Shown here one piece after another: positions 10,885 to 21,022 of a stretch of 64,000 nucleotides of DNA. This DNA comes from Candidatus Nanopelagicaceae bacterium. Lineage in GTDB: Bacteria; Actinomycetota; Actinomycetes; Nanopelagicales; Nanopelagicaceae. The stretch covers positions 1-64,000 of the forward strand of contig VEQG01000006.1 in assembly GCA_018883345.1 (NCBI GenBank), given 5' to 3'. Position 1 is the first letter of the stretch; every line of letters begins with the position of its first letter. A program made the position numbers and the translations under genes. The notes under the pieces were generated by a model, which was not told the DNA's origin, ran no database searches, and saw only the letters and a list, made by a program, of their open reading frames with translations.

Positions 10885-11488
10885 ACAATCTTTAATTGAT
10901 GCAGGTCTATCTCCGATTGCAGGGGTGGATGAAGCTGGGCGTGGAGCTTGCGCCGGTCCACTAGTAATTGCCAGTGTGATTCTAAGAGATATTAATTCTC
11001 CAAAACTATTAACTTTAAGAGACTCTAAAGAATTGACCGAAAATGAACGTGAAGTGCTATTTCCAATTATTCATGAGGAAGCAATATCGATATCGATTAT
11101 TCAAGTATCACCAGAAGAAATTGATTTTCGTGGTGTGCATGCGGCTAATTTGGATGGCATGAGGCGCGCAGTTCAGAAATTAGAAATCGCTCCCAATTAT
11201 GTTTTAACAGATGGTTATGCAATTGAAGGAATGATTACGCCTAGCTTGGCTATTTGGAAAGGTGACCAGGTGGCGCCATCAATAAGTGCCGCTTCAGTGA
11301 TAGCTAAAGTTACACGTGATCGAATAATGAATGAGTTGGATGTGCAATATCCGGGTTATGGCTTGGCAAAACATAAGGGGTACATAACTGCTGCTCATAC
11401 TCAAGCTATTGCTAAATTGGGAGTCATGGATATCCACAGGAAGTCTTACGCAAATATTGCAAGAGCGCTTGCTAAGGATGTGGATTAA
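10871..11488 (+). CDS. rnhB: Ribonuclease HII
   Basis: [49 protein letters not shown] motifs. Confidence 0.93.
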   Translation: MHLIEQSLIDAGLSPIAGVDEAGRGACAGPLVIASVILRDINSPKLLTLRDSKELTENEREVLFPIIHEEAISISIIQVSPEEIDFRGVHAANLDGMRRAVQKLEIAPNYVLTDGYAIEGMITPSLAIWKGDQVAPSISAASVIAKVTRDRIMNELDVQYPGYGLAKHKGYITAAHTQAIAKLGVMDIHRKSYANIARALAKDVD

Positions 11489-11526
11489 AAAAACGCTCCA
11501 CAAAGGCATGAAATTAACTTTCATGC

Positions 11527-11886
11527 ATGAATCAAAAACAGACAATTGGCAAAATAGGCGAAATTGCTACTGCTGAATATCTAATCAAACTTGGCTTTAC
11601 AATCTTAGGTCGCAATTGGAGAACTAAAGGGGGAGAGCTAGATTTAATTGCTAAAAGCCCTGCTGGAAAAGTCCATTTTATTGAGGTAAAAACCAGAAGT
11701 TCCTTGGCTTTCGGACATCCGCTTGAAGCAATTGATAGAAATAAAGCTCATCGTTTACAAAAATTATCTCTGGCATGGTTAGTAACAAATAATTACTTTG
11801 GAGCCGATTATCAAGTTGATGTCGCTGCAGTTACTTTAAGTAGAACCCTTCGACCAACAATCGATTATCGAGCGGGAGTTCTATGA
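11527..11886 (+). CDS. YraN/UPF0102 family endonuclease-like protein
   Basis: GEIATAEYLIKLGFTILGRNWRTKGGELDLIAK..HFIEVKTRSS motif. Confidence 0.9.
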   Translation: MNQKQTIGKIGEIATAEYLIKLGFTILGRNWRTKGGELDLIAKSPAGKVHFIEVKTRSSLAFGHPLEAIDRNKAHRLQKLSLAWLVTNNYFGADYQVDVAAVTLSRTLRPTIDYRAGVL

Positions 11887-13385
11887 GTCTAGCGACAACT
11901 AAAGCTATCGCGCTCTCAGGTTTAAGCGGCGAAGTCATCACTGTAGAGGTAGATATTGCAGATGGATTGCCGGGATTTACATTATTGGGACTTCCTGATG
12001 CAGCCCTAAATGAATCTAGAGATCGAGTAAGAGCCGCGCTTGCAAATTCAAATTTACCGTGGCCAAATAAGAAATTAACTATTGCACTCTTGCCAGCATG
12101 GTTGCCAAAAACTGGTAGCAGTTTTGATTTGCCAATCGCAATGGGAATTCTTGGAGCGCAAGCAATAGTTCACAATATTGAAGAGCTGCTATTTGTTGGC
12201 GAGTTATCTTTAGATGGAAAGTTACGTGAAACTAGGGGAATTTTACCTTCATTAATTTGTGCATATCGAAATGGCATTCGTAAAGCGGTAATTCCATTGG
12301 CAAATATCGTTGAGGCCAAATTACTTCCAGAGATGCAAATTTATGCTTTCGAAAGAATTGGTGAGATCGTTCATTGGTTGCAATCTGGTGAATTTTCCGA
12401 GCAGAGATATTTTGATTTAGAGATCGAAAGCTCTGAGATATTCCCAGATTTTGCGGATGTTGCAGGGCAATTGCCTGCCAGAAGAGCAGCAGAGATATCC
12501 GCTGCCGGTGGGCATAACTTTCTAATGATTGGTCCTCCCGGAGTTGGCAAAACCATGATTGCCGAGAGATTACCTAGTATTTTGCCGCCACTTACTCAAG
12601 ATGAAACTTTAGAAGTTAGCGCAATCCATTCCATAACAAATAGCAATCGCGAACCACTTTCAACTATTGCACCATTTATCTCACCGCATCACAGCACAAC
12701 CAGAATTGCAATGGTCGGAGGCGGCGCACATGTAATAAAGCCAGGGGTATGTTCTTTAGCCCATCGCGGAGTCTTGTTTATAGATGAAGCGCCAGAATGT
12801 GGTACCGGAGTATTGGATTCGTTGCGACAGCCTTTGGAGTCAGGTGCAATCACAATTTCGCGAGCTAACGGCAACCTAACTTTTCCAGCCAAATTTATCT
12901 TGGTATTAGCTGCCAACCCATGTCCTTGTGGAAGATTTACTGGCAAAGGTTATGGCTGCAGTTGCACCTCAGTTCAAGTGCGCCGATATTTGCAGAAACT
13001 CTCTGGACCGCTTTTAGATCGGATTGATTTAAGGGTTTCTGTTGAAAATATTGGTCGGGCGGAGTTATTGGAAAAAGAGAATGAATCTAGCCATCAGATT
13101 CGTGATCGAGTGATTGCAGCTAGAGCCAAGGCTGCAAATCGATTTAAGAATGAGCAATGGCGTCTGAATTCAGAGATTCCGCCAAAAGCGCTTCGACAAC
13201 AATATCAACCCATCAAAGCTGCCATGAATTTCTTGCATGATGAGTTAGATAAGGAGCGAATCACCGCGAGAGGTTTACACAAAATTATTAGAACTAGTTG
13301 GACTATCGCCGATCTTAAAGGTATCGAAAGGCCAACTTTAAGTGAAGTTACAGAAAGTTACAGATTGCGAGAAGGCATTGAATAA
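11883..13385 (+). CDS. comM: YifB/ComM family Mg-chelatase-like AAA ATPase
   Basis: GLPGFTLLGLPDAALNESRDRVRAAL, GPPGVGKTMIAERLPSILPPL, FIDEAPECGTGVLDSLRQPLE. Confidence 0.92.
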   Translation: MSLATTKAIALSGLSGEVITVEVDIADGLPGFTLLGLPDAALNESRDRVRAALANSNLPWPNKKLTIALLPAWLPKTGSSFDLPIAMGILGAQAIVHNIEELLFVGELSLDGKLRETRGILPSLICAYRNGIRKAVIPLANIVEAKLLPEMQIYAFERIGEIVHWLQSGEFSEQRYFDLEIESSEIFPDFADVAGQLPARRAAEISAAGGHNFLMIGPPGVGKTMIAERLPSILPPLTQDETLEVSAIHSITNSNREPLSTIAPFISPHHSTTRIAMVGGGAHVIKPGVCSLAHRGVLFIDEAPECGTGVLDSLRQPLESGAITISRANGNLTFPAKFILVLAANPCPCGRFTGKGYGCSCTSVQVRRYLQKLSGPLLDRIDLRVSVENIGRAELLEKENESSHQIRDRVIAARAKAANRFKNEQWRLNSEIPPKALRQQYQPIKAAMNFLHDELDKERITARGLHKIIRTSWTIADLKGIERPTLSEVTESYRLREGIE

Positions 13386-14214
13386 CTTTTCAAGTGAAGA
13401 GATTGTGGCAAGAGCGCAACTTTTTGCGGGGGTAGAAGCAGGTACAACTTTTTGGTCAAGAGAAGTCTTTGAAAAAGGCGCCGTAAAGGTGTTAGAGCTT
13501 TGCAAGGCAGGGGAATATAGAGAAGATGTTAAATCAATTCTAAAGAGCAATGGACATCAAGTTTTAGAAAAATTAGCTGAGTTTAAGATTAATTTTCTGA
13601 TACCTGGCAATCAATTTGATGAATTACCAGCTCCGCCAATTGGTTTGACATATAGAGGCGATATTCAATTGCTCGAAAGAAGAATCGTTGCAATTGTTGG
13701 TACGCGCAATCCAACTCCATATGGTTCAAAAGTAGCTGCAGAATTCGCGGCAAATTTTGCAGATCGTGAATGGGTTGTAGCAAGTGGCGGCGCTTATGGC
13801 ATAGATTCCGCGGCGCACAAAGGAGCTCTGATTTCCGAAGGTGAAACAATTGCGGTAATGGCTTCAGGGTTAGATGTGCTCTATCCAGCCGGAAATTCCC
13901 GACTATTTTCTGCAATTGAAGAGAATGGATTATTGATCTCTGAATATATGCCAGGGACGCCCGCCTTGCCATTTAGATTTTTAAATCGAAATCGAATTAT
14001 CGCGGCTATCTCAGAAGGCACTATCGTGGTCGAAGCAGCTTTTCGATCCGGATCACTACGAACTGCCAGAGATGCAGAATCTATTAGAAGAAAAGTATTG
14101 GCCATTCCCGGACCAATTAATTCTCCGCTGTCAGAAGGATGCCATCGTTTAATTGGAGAAGGGGCGGCAGTGATTTGCACTGGAGTAAATGATGCATTGG
14201 AATTAATGCGATAA
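13378..14214 (+). CDS. dprA: DNA-processing protein DprA
   Basis: VAIVGTRNPTPYGSKVAAEFA, VASGGAYGIDSAAHKGAL, AVMASGLDVLYPAGN; probable TTG start overlapping the comM stop. Confidence 0.9.
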   Translation: MNNFSSEEIVARAQLFAGVEAGTTFWSREVFEKGAVKVLELCKAGEYREDVKSILKSNGHQVLEKLAEFKINFLIPGNQFDELPAPPIGLTYRGDIQLLERRIVAIVGTRNPTPYGSKVAAEFAANFADREWVVASGGAYGIDSAAHKGALISEGETIAVMASGLDVLYPAGNSRLFSAIEENGLLISEYMPGTPALPFRFLNRNRIIAAISEGTIVVEAAFRSGSLRTARDAESIRRKVLAIPGPINSPLSEGCHRLIGEGAAVICTGVNDALELMR

Positions 14215-14222
14215 TTAAGCCA

Positions 14223-15107
14223 ATGAAATCTGGATTTGTAGCCATTGTTGGCAGGCCAAATACCGGTAAGTCGACCCTGATTAATGCACTGGTTGGACAA
14301 AAAGTTGCAATTACATCTCATCATCCGAATACCACTCGCCATGCAATCCGTGGCATTGTAAATGGCTCAGATTTTCAAGCAGTCTTAGTCGATACGCCTG
14401 GCATGCACAAACCTCGCACCTTACTTGGTCGCCGTTTGAACGAAGTAGTAACTGAATCCCTTGAAGATGTCGATATTGTAATTATGACTTTCCCAGCTAA
14501 TGAAAAGAGCGGGGTAGGCGACGAACATATTTTAAATATCGTGAAATCCTCGCGTGCAAAGAAAATTGCAGTAATCACCAAAGTGGATACAGCAGCAAAA
14601 GAAACACTTCCCGTTAGATTAATGGAAGTTGGTCAACTTGCTGATTGGACCGAAATTATCCCGGTATCTGCAGTCAAGTCTATGCAAATAGATCTACTTA
14701 CAGATTTACTTTCAAAGCATTTACCTGAAGGTCCAAAGCTTTATCCTGAAGATCAAAAGAGCGATCAAAGTATTGAAAAACTTATCTGCGAACATATCAG
14801 AGAAGCTGCAATCAAAGGCGTCAGAGAAGAGTTACCACACTCAATAACGGTGACTATTGATGAAATGGTTAAACGCGAAAATAAAGATTTTTATGATATT
14901 CATGCCACGATTCATATTGAACGTGATTCGCAGCGCGGTATTTTGCTTGGCCATAAGGGCGAAACCCTTAAAAATATCGGAATGGTTGCCCGAAAAGATA
15001 TTGAAAGTTTGATTGGTACAAAATGCTTCTTGGGTTTACATATCAAAGTAAGCAAAGAATGGCAGAAGGACCCAAAAATGCTGGAGCGCTTAGGATTTAT
15101 GGAGTAA
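14223..15107 (+). CDS. era: GTPase Era
   Basis: GRPNTGKSTLINALVGQKVAITSHHPNTTRHAIRGI, DTPGMHKPR, KH-domain GHKGETLKNIGMVARKDIESLIG. Confidence 0.93.
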   Translation: MKSGFVAIVGRPNTGKSTLINALVGQKVAITSHHPNTTRHAIRGIVNGSDFQAVLVDTPGMHKPRTLLGRRLNEVVTESLEDVDIVIMTFPANEKSGVGDEHILNIVKSSRAKKIAVITKVDTAAKETLPVRLMEVGQLADWTEIIPVSAVKSMQIDLLTDLLSKHLPEGPKLYPEDQKSDQSIEKLICEHIREAAIKGVREELPHSITVTIDEMVKRENKDFYDIHATIHIERDSQRGILLGHKGETLKNIGMVARKDIESLIGTKCFLGLHIKVSKEWQKDPKMLERLGFME

Positions 15108-15963
15108 CTGGTTTCCTTGATGCAAAATAAGAACCAATTAATACCAATGGCAGGCCAGCAATAATTCCAAAAGTTAATGGTTCGCCCAGGATGATTACGC
15201 CTAAAACCACTGCAAATGCAGTATTTAAATAGGTAACCATCGAACCACGTGCTTGGCCAATCTCTTTTATTAACGTGAAGTAGACCATGAACGCGATTCC
15301 GGTACTTAAGACACCTAGCCCAATCAATGATGCGGTTGCATTAAATGATGGCATTTCAGTCGGCAAGTTGCTTAGCGCTGATGGTGCAAAGATAATTGCG
15401 GTAATGGTCATTGCGACTGCATTAATTGCAACTCCATCCCCATTCGGCATTCCTTTTAAGATTATTGCCATGGCGGTGGAGTAGAGAATTGCGGCAAGAA
15501 CAGTTTGGAAAACTGAGAAAGTATCTGCAGTTCCTGAAATGGTTTCAATTCCAACAATTAATATCAGCCCAAAGAATCCAATTACAATTCCCATTAATCT
15601 CTTTGCATGCCAGACTGTTTTATCTCCAGCCATAGATGAGTAAATTGTTGACCAAATTGGAACAGTGGCGACCAATAATCCAGCTAAACCAGAGTTAATT
15701 TTGGTTTCGGCGTGAGTAATTAAGTACCAAGGTCCACACATTTCAAATATCGCATAAACCAATATCCATTTAAATCCTCTAAGCGTTTGCTTCATAACAC
15801 CACGGCTAATTGCAATCGGGAAGAGAATTGCGGCGCCAATTACTACGCGCCCAAAGACCACCACTGATGGATCGAATTCGCGGACCGCTACTCGCATAAA
15901 TAGGTATGGAATTCCCCATAGAAATCCAACCAAAATAAATTTGGCGAGGCTTTTGCGAGTCAT
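15097..15963 (-). CDS. EamA/DMT family transporter
   Basis: About 10 TM helices, duplicated EamA architecture, GEPLTFGIIAGLPLVLIGSY. Confidence 0.82.
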   Translation of the reverse strand: MTRKSLAKFILVGFLWGIPYLFMRVAVREFDPSVVVFGRVVIGAAILFPIAISRGVMKQTLRGFKWILVYAIFEMCGPWYLITHAETKINSGLAGLLVATVPIWSTIYSSMAGDKTVWHAKRLMGIVIGFFGLILIVGIETISGTADTFSVFQTVLAAILYSTAMAIILKGMPNGDGVAINAVAMTITAIIFAPSALSNLPTEMPSFNATASLIGLGVLSTGIAFMVYFTLIKEIGQARGSMVTYLNTAFAVVLGVIILGEPLTFGIIAGLPLVLIGSYFASRKPVTP

Positions 15964-15984
15964 AAGGTGGGGAAGTCTAGCTGA

Positions 15985-17172
15985 TTACTTATTTAAGACA
16001 CTCTCATAAAGTTCGATGGTTTGCTTGGCAACTTCATCCCACCCAAAGTGTTTCTCAGCACGGACACGACCAGCTTTGCCCATCTCGCTTAATAATTTTG
16101 GGTTGGACATTAAATCTTCAATTTGTGTAGTGAAGTCTGATTCAAACTTCTCGACGTTTTTTGCATCATATTCAACTAATCGACCGGTTTCATTATGCGC
16201 AACAACTTCTGGAATGCCGCCGACACGAGAACCAAGTACTGCGGTTTCGCATCCCATGGCTTCAAGATTCACAATACCTAGTGGTTCATAAATCGAAGGA
16301 CATAAGAATAAATCGGCATTAGTTAGTAGCGCAGTTAATTCATCATGTGGCGCCATCTCTTTAATCCACCAGATGTTCTTGCGGGTTGCTTGAAGTTCTG
16401 CAATTAGATCTGAGACTTCTTTGCCAATACCTGGCTCATCTGGAGAGCCTGCTGCTAGAACTAAGCCGTATTCTGGAGAGACTTTTTTCCACGCGCGTAA
16501 GAGATGCGCTAAACCTTTTTGACGAGTAATGCGACCCACGAAGATTGCATAACGTCCTTCGATGCCATGTTTTTTTAAGACTTGAGTATCACTATTTGGC
16601 GCGAAGCTACTCACATCAACACCATTTCTGATGGTCACAACTTTTGCAGGGTCAATATTTGGATAAGCATTTAAAACATCGGCACGCATACCATCCGAAA
16701 CCGCGATAATTGCTTGAGCCGCCTCATACGCACTTTGCTCTGCCCACGACGAAATTCGATAACCGCCACCTAACTGTTCGGCCTTCCAAGGGCGTAGCGG
16801 TTCGAGCGAGTGCGCACTCACAATATGTGGAATTCCATGAATTAAATTTGCAGTAAAACCTGCAAAATTGGCATACCAAGTATGTGAATGGATCACATCT
16901 ACCGCACCCAATTGATCGGCAATTACCAAATCTGTTGCGAGAGCTTGAAGAGCGGCATTAGATTTTTCAAAAGCGGCAGGTGTTTCATAACCGAATGCAT
17001 CAGAACGTTCGCCCCCAAAGCAGTGGACATCGACCTCGATATTCGGTTGCTTGCGAAGTGCTTGCGATAATTGGACGACATGAACCCCAGCTCCACCATA
17101 AACTTGTGGTGGCCACTCTTTTGTAACAAGGCCAACCCTAAGTTTCCCTGAATTTTTCAAGTCGGAGTTCAT
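15985..17172 (-). CDS. glgA: Actinobacterial-type glycogen synthase / GT4 glucosyltransferase
   Basis: VTKEWPPQVYGGAGVHVVQLSQALRK, FVGRITRQKGLAHLLRAW, PSIYEPLGIVNLEAMGCETAVLGSRVGGIPEVV. Confidence 0.9.
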   Translation of the reverse strand: MNSDLKNSGKLRVGLVTKEWPPQVYGGAGVHVVQLSQALRKQPNIEVDVHCFGGERSDAFGYETPAAFEKSNAALQALATDLVIADQLGAVDVIHSHTWYANFAGFTANLIHGIPHIVSAHSLEPLRPWKAEQLGGGYRISSWAEQSAYEAAQAIIAVSDGMRADVLNAYPNIDPAKVVTIRNGVDVSSFAPNSDTQVLKKHGIEGRYAIFVGRITRQKGLAHLLRAWKKVSPEYGLVLAAGSPDEPGIGKEVSDLIAELQATRKNIWWIKEMAPHDELTALLTNADLFLCPSIYEPLGIVNLEAMGCETAVLGSRVGGIPEVVAHNETGRLVEYDAKNVEKFESDFTTQIEDLMSNPKLLSEMGKAGRVRAEKHFGWDEVAKQTIELYESVLNK

Positions 17173-17177
17173 GACTT

Positions 17178-17227
17178 AACTTTAATAGACTTCAATGGAC
17201 TTCAATGGACTTTAATGGACTTTAGTA
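17178..17227. repeat. Five tandem 10-bp units (consensus ACTTYAATGG) in the glgA/glgC divergent promoter region
   Basis: ACTTYA hexamers start at 17179, 17189, 17199, 17209 and 17219 (aactttaataGACTTCAATGGACTTCAATGGACTTTAATGGACTTTAGTAG). Confidence 0.9.
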
Positions 17228-17270
17228 GAAAGGCACTATCCCGCTAGCGCGTAACAAGTTAGAATTAGGC

Positions 17271-18494
17271 ATGGCGTTGCGCGATGTTCCACTAGGAATT
17301 GTGTTAGCAGGTGGCGAAGGCAAACGTTTAATGCCTCTAACTGCCGATCGCGCCAAGCCTGCAGTGCCTTTTGCAGGTTCCTACAGATTAATCGATTTTG
17401 TTCTTTCAAATCTGGTGAACGCTGATCTTCGAAGAATCGCGGTACTAACTCAGTACAAATCGCATTCACTTGATCGCCACATCACTACAACTTGGCGAAT
17501 GTCCACACTCCTTGGTAATTATGTAACGCCGGTCCCTGCTCAACAACGTTTGGGACCACGTTGGTATACGGGAAGTGCTGATGCGATCTTGCAAAACTTC
17601 AATCTTATTCATGATGAGAATCCAAAAGATGTTTTAGTTTTCGGTGCTGACCACGTCTATCGAATGGATCCGATGCAAATGTTTGAACAGCATCGTGAAA
17701 CAAATGCTGGGATCACTATTGCAGCAATTAGAGTGCCGCGTGCTGAGGCTACAGAATTCGGCTGCATCGAACTCGCCGATGATGGAATCACAATTAAAGC
17801 ATTCCACGAGAAACCAGCTAATCCACCCGCAATGCCAGGTCATCCAGATTTAACTTTGGTCTCAATGGGAAATTACATTTTCCGAAGAGATGTAATGGAA
17901 GAGGCGCTAATTTTAGATTCTGAAAATTTAGAATCACGTCACGATATTGGTGGAAACATTATTCCAATGCTTACCGCGCAAGGCCAAGCAAAAGTTTATG
18001 ATTTTGCAAATAATGTAGTACCAGGAGAGACTCCACGAGATAAAGGTTATTGGAGGGATGTTGGTTCTATTGATGCATATTTTGATGCGCACATGGATTT
18101 AGTATCCGTCCATCCTATTTTTAATCTTTATAACCGTGATTGGCCATTGCTTACCAATCCGCCATCACTGCCTCCTGCAAAATTCTCAGAAGGTGGCTTA
18201 GCTCAGGATTCCATTGTGGCTGCAGGTTCAATTATTGCTGGTGGACATCTAGGCCACACAGTTACTGGATACGATGTCGTAGTCGGTAGCGGTGCATTCG
18301 TAGATCATGCAGTTTTGATGCCAAATGTCCGAGTAGGAGATCGGGCAGTAATTCGTAGAGCAATAATTGATAAGGGTGTAGTCGTTGAAAACGGTGCACA
18401 AATTGGGGTTGATTTGGAACGAGACCGTCAGAGATTTACAGTCACCGATAGCGGAATTGTGGTTGTGGGCAAGGGCGTACGCGTAACCGCTTAG
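17271..18494 (+). CDS. glgC: Glucose-1-phosphate adenylyltransferase
   Basis: [58 protein letters not shown]. Confidence 0.95.
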   Translation: MALRDVPLGIVLAGGEGKRLMPLTADRAKPAVPFAGSYRLIDFVLSNLVNADLRRIAVLTQYKSHSLDRHITTTWRMSTLLGNYVTPVPAQQRLGPRWYTGSADAILQNFNLIHDENPKDVLVFGADHVYRMDPMQMFEQHRETNAGITIAAIRVPRAEATEFGCIELADDGITIKAFHEKPANPPAMPGHPDLTLVSMGNYIFRRDVMEEALILDSENLESRHDIGGNIIPMLTAQGQAKVYDFANNVVPGETPRDKGYWRDVGSIDAYFDAHMDLVSVHPIFNLYNRDWPLLTNPPSLPPAKFSEGGLAQDSIVAAGSIIAGGHLGHTVTGYDVVVGSGAFVDHAVLMPNVRVGDRAVIRRAIIDKGVVVENGAQIGVDLERDRQRFTVTDSGIVVVGKGVRVTA

Positions 18495-18630
18495 CTAGAT
18501 TAACCGGCGGTTAGTGGTCTTACCAGCCAGTTCGGGCTAGACTTTCTGATAAGTCAACGTCGACCTTGAGTTTATTAGGGCTTTTTAGCCAAATCTAATT
18601 CTTAATTTAGAAATTTAAATGGAGTAATTC

Positions 18631-19656
18631 ATGCGTATTGGTGTGCTTACTGGCGGCGGCGACTGCCCAGGATTAAATGCAGTTATCCGTGCAGTAGTTC
18701 GTAAAGGCGTTAAAGAGTACGGTCACGAGTTTGTTGGTTTCCGTGATGGATGGCGTGGCCCGCTCGAAGGTTTGACGATGGAACTAAACATTCAAACTAC
18801 TCGTGGAATTTTGCCACGCGGTGGAACAATTCTTGGGTCATCACGTACCAATCCATTCAAAATTGAAAATGGCGTTGAGAGAATTAAAGAGAATTTAGAG
18901 AAGATGGGCATCGATGCACTTATTGCAATCGGTGGCGAAGATACTTTGGGTGTTGCAACAAAATTAGATGCGCTTGGAGTAAAAGTAATCGGAGTGCCAA
19001 AGACAATTGATAACGACTTAAACAATACCGATTACACATTCGGTTTTGATACCTCAGTCAATATCGCCGTTGAAGCAATTGATCGCTTACATACAACTGC
19101 GGAGTCACATCACCGAGCATTAATTGTTGAAGTTATGGGTCGCCATGCAGGTTGGATTGCACTTCATTCAGGAATTGCAGGTGGCGCTGCATGTATCTTG
19201 ATTCCAGAAGTTAAGTTCTCGGTAGATAAAGTTTGTGAATGGGTCGAATCACGTTTCAAGCAATCTTATGCACCAATCATCGTGATTGCTGAAGGCGCGA
19301 TTCCACAAGATGGCGATATGGTCACCAAAGATCAGACCCTTGATGCCTTCGGTCACGTAAAACTTTCGGGAATTGGCGATTGGCTAGCAAAACAGATTGA
19401 AGCAAAGACTGGCAAAGAGGCGCGCACCTCGGTACTAGGGCATATTCAGCGTGGTGGCTCACCAACTGCATTTGACCGCGTCCTAGCGACCCGATTTGGG
19501 CTTCAGGCAATCACAGCTGCTTCAGAAGGAGACTGGGGCAAGATGGTTGCGCTACATGGAACAAATATCGTTCGAGTTCCGCTGGCTTCGGCAACTGAGA
19601 AGTTGAAGACCGTTCCAGTTGAACTTTATAAGGAAGCGGAGATCTTCTTCGGTTAG
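18631..19656 (+). CDS. pfkA: 6-phosphofructokinase (group III); residues suggest PPi dependence
   Basis: MRIGVLTGGGDCPGLNAVIRAVV, IGGEDTLGVA, VPKTIDNDLNNTDYTFGFDT, EVMGRHAGWIA. Confidence 0.93.
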   Translation: MRIGVLTGGGDCPGLNAVIRAVVRKGVKEYGHEFVGFRDGWRGPLEGLTMELNIQTTRGILPRGGTILGSSRTNPFKIENGVERIKENLEKMGIDALIAIGGEDTLGVATKLDALGVKVIGVPKTIDNDLNNTDYTFGFDTSVNIAVEAIDRLHTTAESHHRALIVEVMGRHAGWIALHSGIAGGAACILIPEVKFSVDKVCEWVESRFKQSYAPIIVIAEGAIPQDGDMVTKDQTLDAFGHVKLSGIGDWLAKQIEAKTGKEARTSVLGHIQRGGSPTAFDRVLATRFGLQAITAASEGDWGKMVALHGTNIVRVPLASATEKLKTVPVELYKEAEIFFG

Positions 19657-19669
19657 TTAGACTTTCCTA

Positions 19670-21013
19670 ATGTCTATTAATCAACTGAACGTGGATAGTC
19701 TCTTTGATTCAAGCCTTGTGGCTGCGCAGCAACCACAGTGGCCAGCCGATGAATTAGCTTCAGCGGTAAAGGAATTAAAGAGCTATCCACCTTTGGTTTT
19801 TGCAGGTGAATGCGACGACTTACGCTCTCATATTGCGCAAGCTGCAGAGGGCAAAGCATTTTGGTTGCAAGGTGGAGATTGTGCTGAGACTTTTGCATCT
19901 GCTACTGCCGATTCAATTCGCGATCGAATTAAAACTATTTTGCAGATGGCTGCAATTTTGCAGTACTACTCATCAATGCCGGTTATTAAAGTTGGTCGCA
20001 TGGCGGGGCAATTTGCTAAGCCACGTTCCTCTGATTCTGAAACTCGCGGTGAGGTAACTCTTCCGGCTTACCGCGGAGATGCAGTTAATGATTTAGCTTT
20101 CACTCCTGAAGCCAGACGTCCAGATCCACAACGTTTAGTTCGCGTGTACAACACATCTGCTGCTACTTTAAATTTAGTCCGCGCATTCACACAAGGTGGC
20201 TTTGCAGATTTACGTAAAGTTCATGATTGGAACAAGGGCTTTGTAAAAGATAACCCTTATGCAGCTCGTTATGAAGCTATGGCAACCGAAATTGGTCGCG
20301 CTTTAGATTTCATGAAATCGGCTGGCGTAGATCCGGATGCCTTCAAAACAGTTGAGTTTTTCTCAAGCCATGAAGCTTTAATTCTTGAGTATGAAAAAGC
20401 GTTAACTCGCATTGACTCTCGCACTGGAAATCCATACGACGTTTCTGGACATTTCATTTGGATCGGCGAACGCACTCGCCAACTCGATGGAGCACATGTT
20501 GAATTTGCATCGAAGGTCCGAAATCCAATTGGCGTAAAGCTTGGGCCAAAATCAACTGTCGATGATGCGCTTCGCTTGATTGATAAATTAGATCCAAATC
20601 GCGAGCCTGGCCGTTTAACTTTTATTACTCGAATGGGCGCCGGCAAGATTCGCGAAGCCTTACCTAGACTAATTGACGGCGTTACAAAATCTGGCGCAAA
20701 GGTGCTTTGGGTATGCGATCCAATGCATGGCAATACTTTTGAGTCATCTACCGGATATAAAACACGCCAATTTGAAGATGTCATGGATGAAGTCAAAGGC
20801 TTCTTTGAAGTCCACAAAGCACTAGGAACACATCCAGGCGGAGTACACATCGAACTCACGGGTGATGATGTAACTGAATGCTTAGGTGGCGGCGCAAAAA
20901 TCTCGGCTGAAGATTTAGCATCTCGCTATGAAACAGCTTGTGATCCACGCCTAAACCATACGCAATCATTGGAATTGGCATTCTTGGTTGCAGAGATGTT
21001 GCGTGACCGCTAA
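19670..21013 (+). CDS. Class II 3-deoxy-7-phosphoheptulonate synthase
   Basis: FWLQGGDCAETFA, GRMAGQFAKPRSS, LPAYRGDAVN, GVHIELTGDDVTECLGG. Confidence 0.94.
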   Translation: MSINQLNVDSLFDSSLVAAQQPQWPADELASAVKELKSYPPLVFAGECDDLRSHIAQAAEGKAFWLQGGDCAETFASATADSIRDRIKTILQMAAILQYYSSMPVIKVGRMAGQFAKPRSSDSETRGEVTLPAYRGDAVNDLAFTPEARRPDPQRLVRVYNTSAATLNLVRAFTQGGFADLRKVHDWNKGFVKDNPYAARYEAMATEIGRALDFMKSAGVDPDAFKTVEFFSSHEALILEYEKALTRIDSRTGNPYDVSGHFIWIGERTRQLDGAHVEFASKVRNPIGVKLGPKSTVDDALRLIDKLDPNREPGRLTFITRMGAGKIREALPRLIDGVTKSGAKVLWVCDPMHGNTFESSTGYKTRQFEDVMDEVKGFFEVHKALGTHPGGVHIELTGDDVTECLGGGAKISAEDLASRYETACDPRLNHTQSLELAFLVAEMLRDR

Positions 21014-21022
21014 TTTTTGCAA

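Noticed and set aside
13342-13377. GTG start for dprA at 13342
   Set aside because: Gives 44 nt overlap into comM; TTG at 13378 next to the comM stop fits coupling better, though not proven
17178-17230. Possible CRISPR-like array
   Set aside because: Units are 10 bp with no spacers; this is a short tandem repeat in a promoter region
18501-18513. TAACCG-G-CGGTTA palindrome after glgC as terminator
   Set aside because: Short stem with no loop and no T-tract; left uncalled
20269-20859. 196-aa minus-strand ORF
   Set aside because: Antisense to the conserved DAHP synthase reading frame; no domain signature
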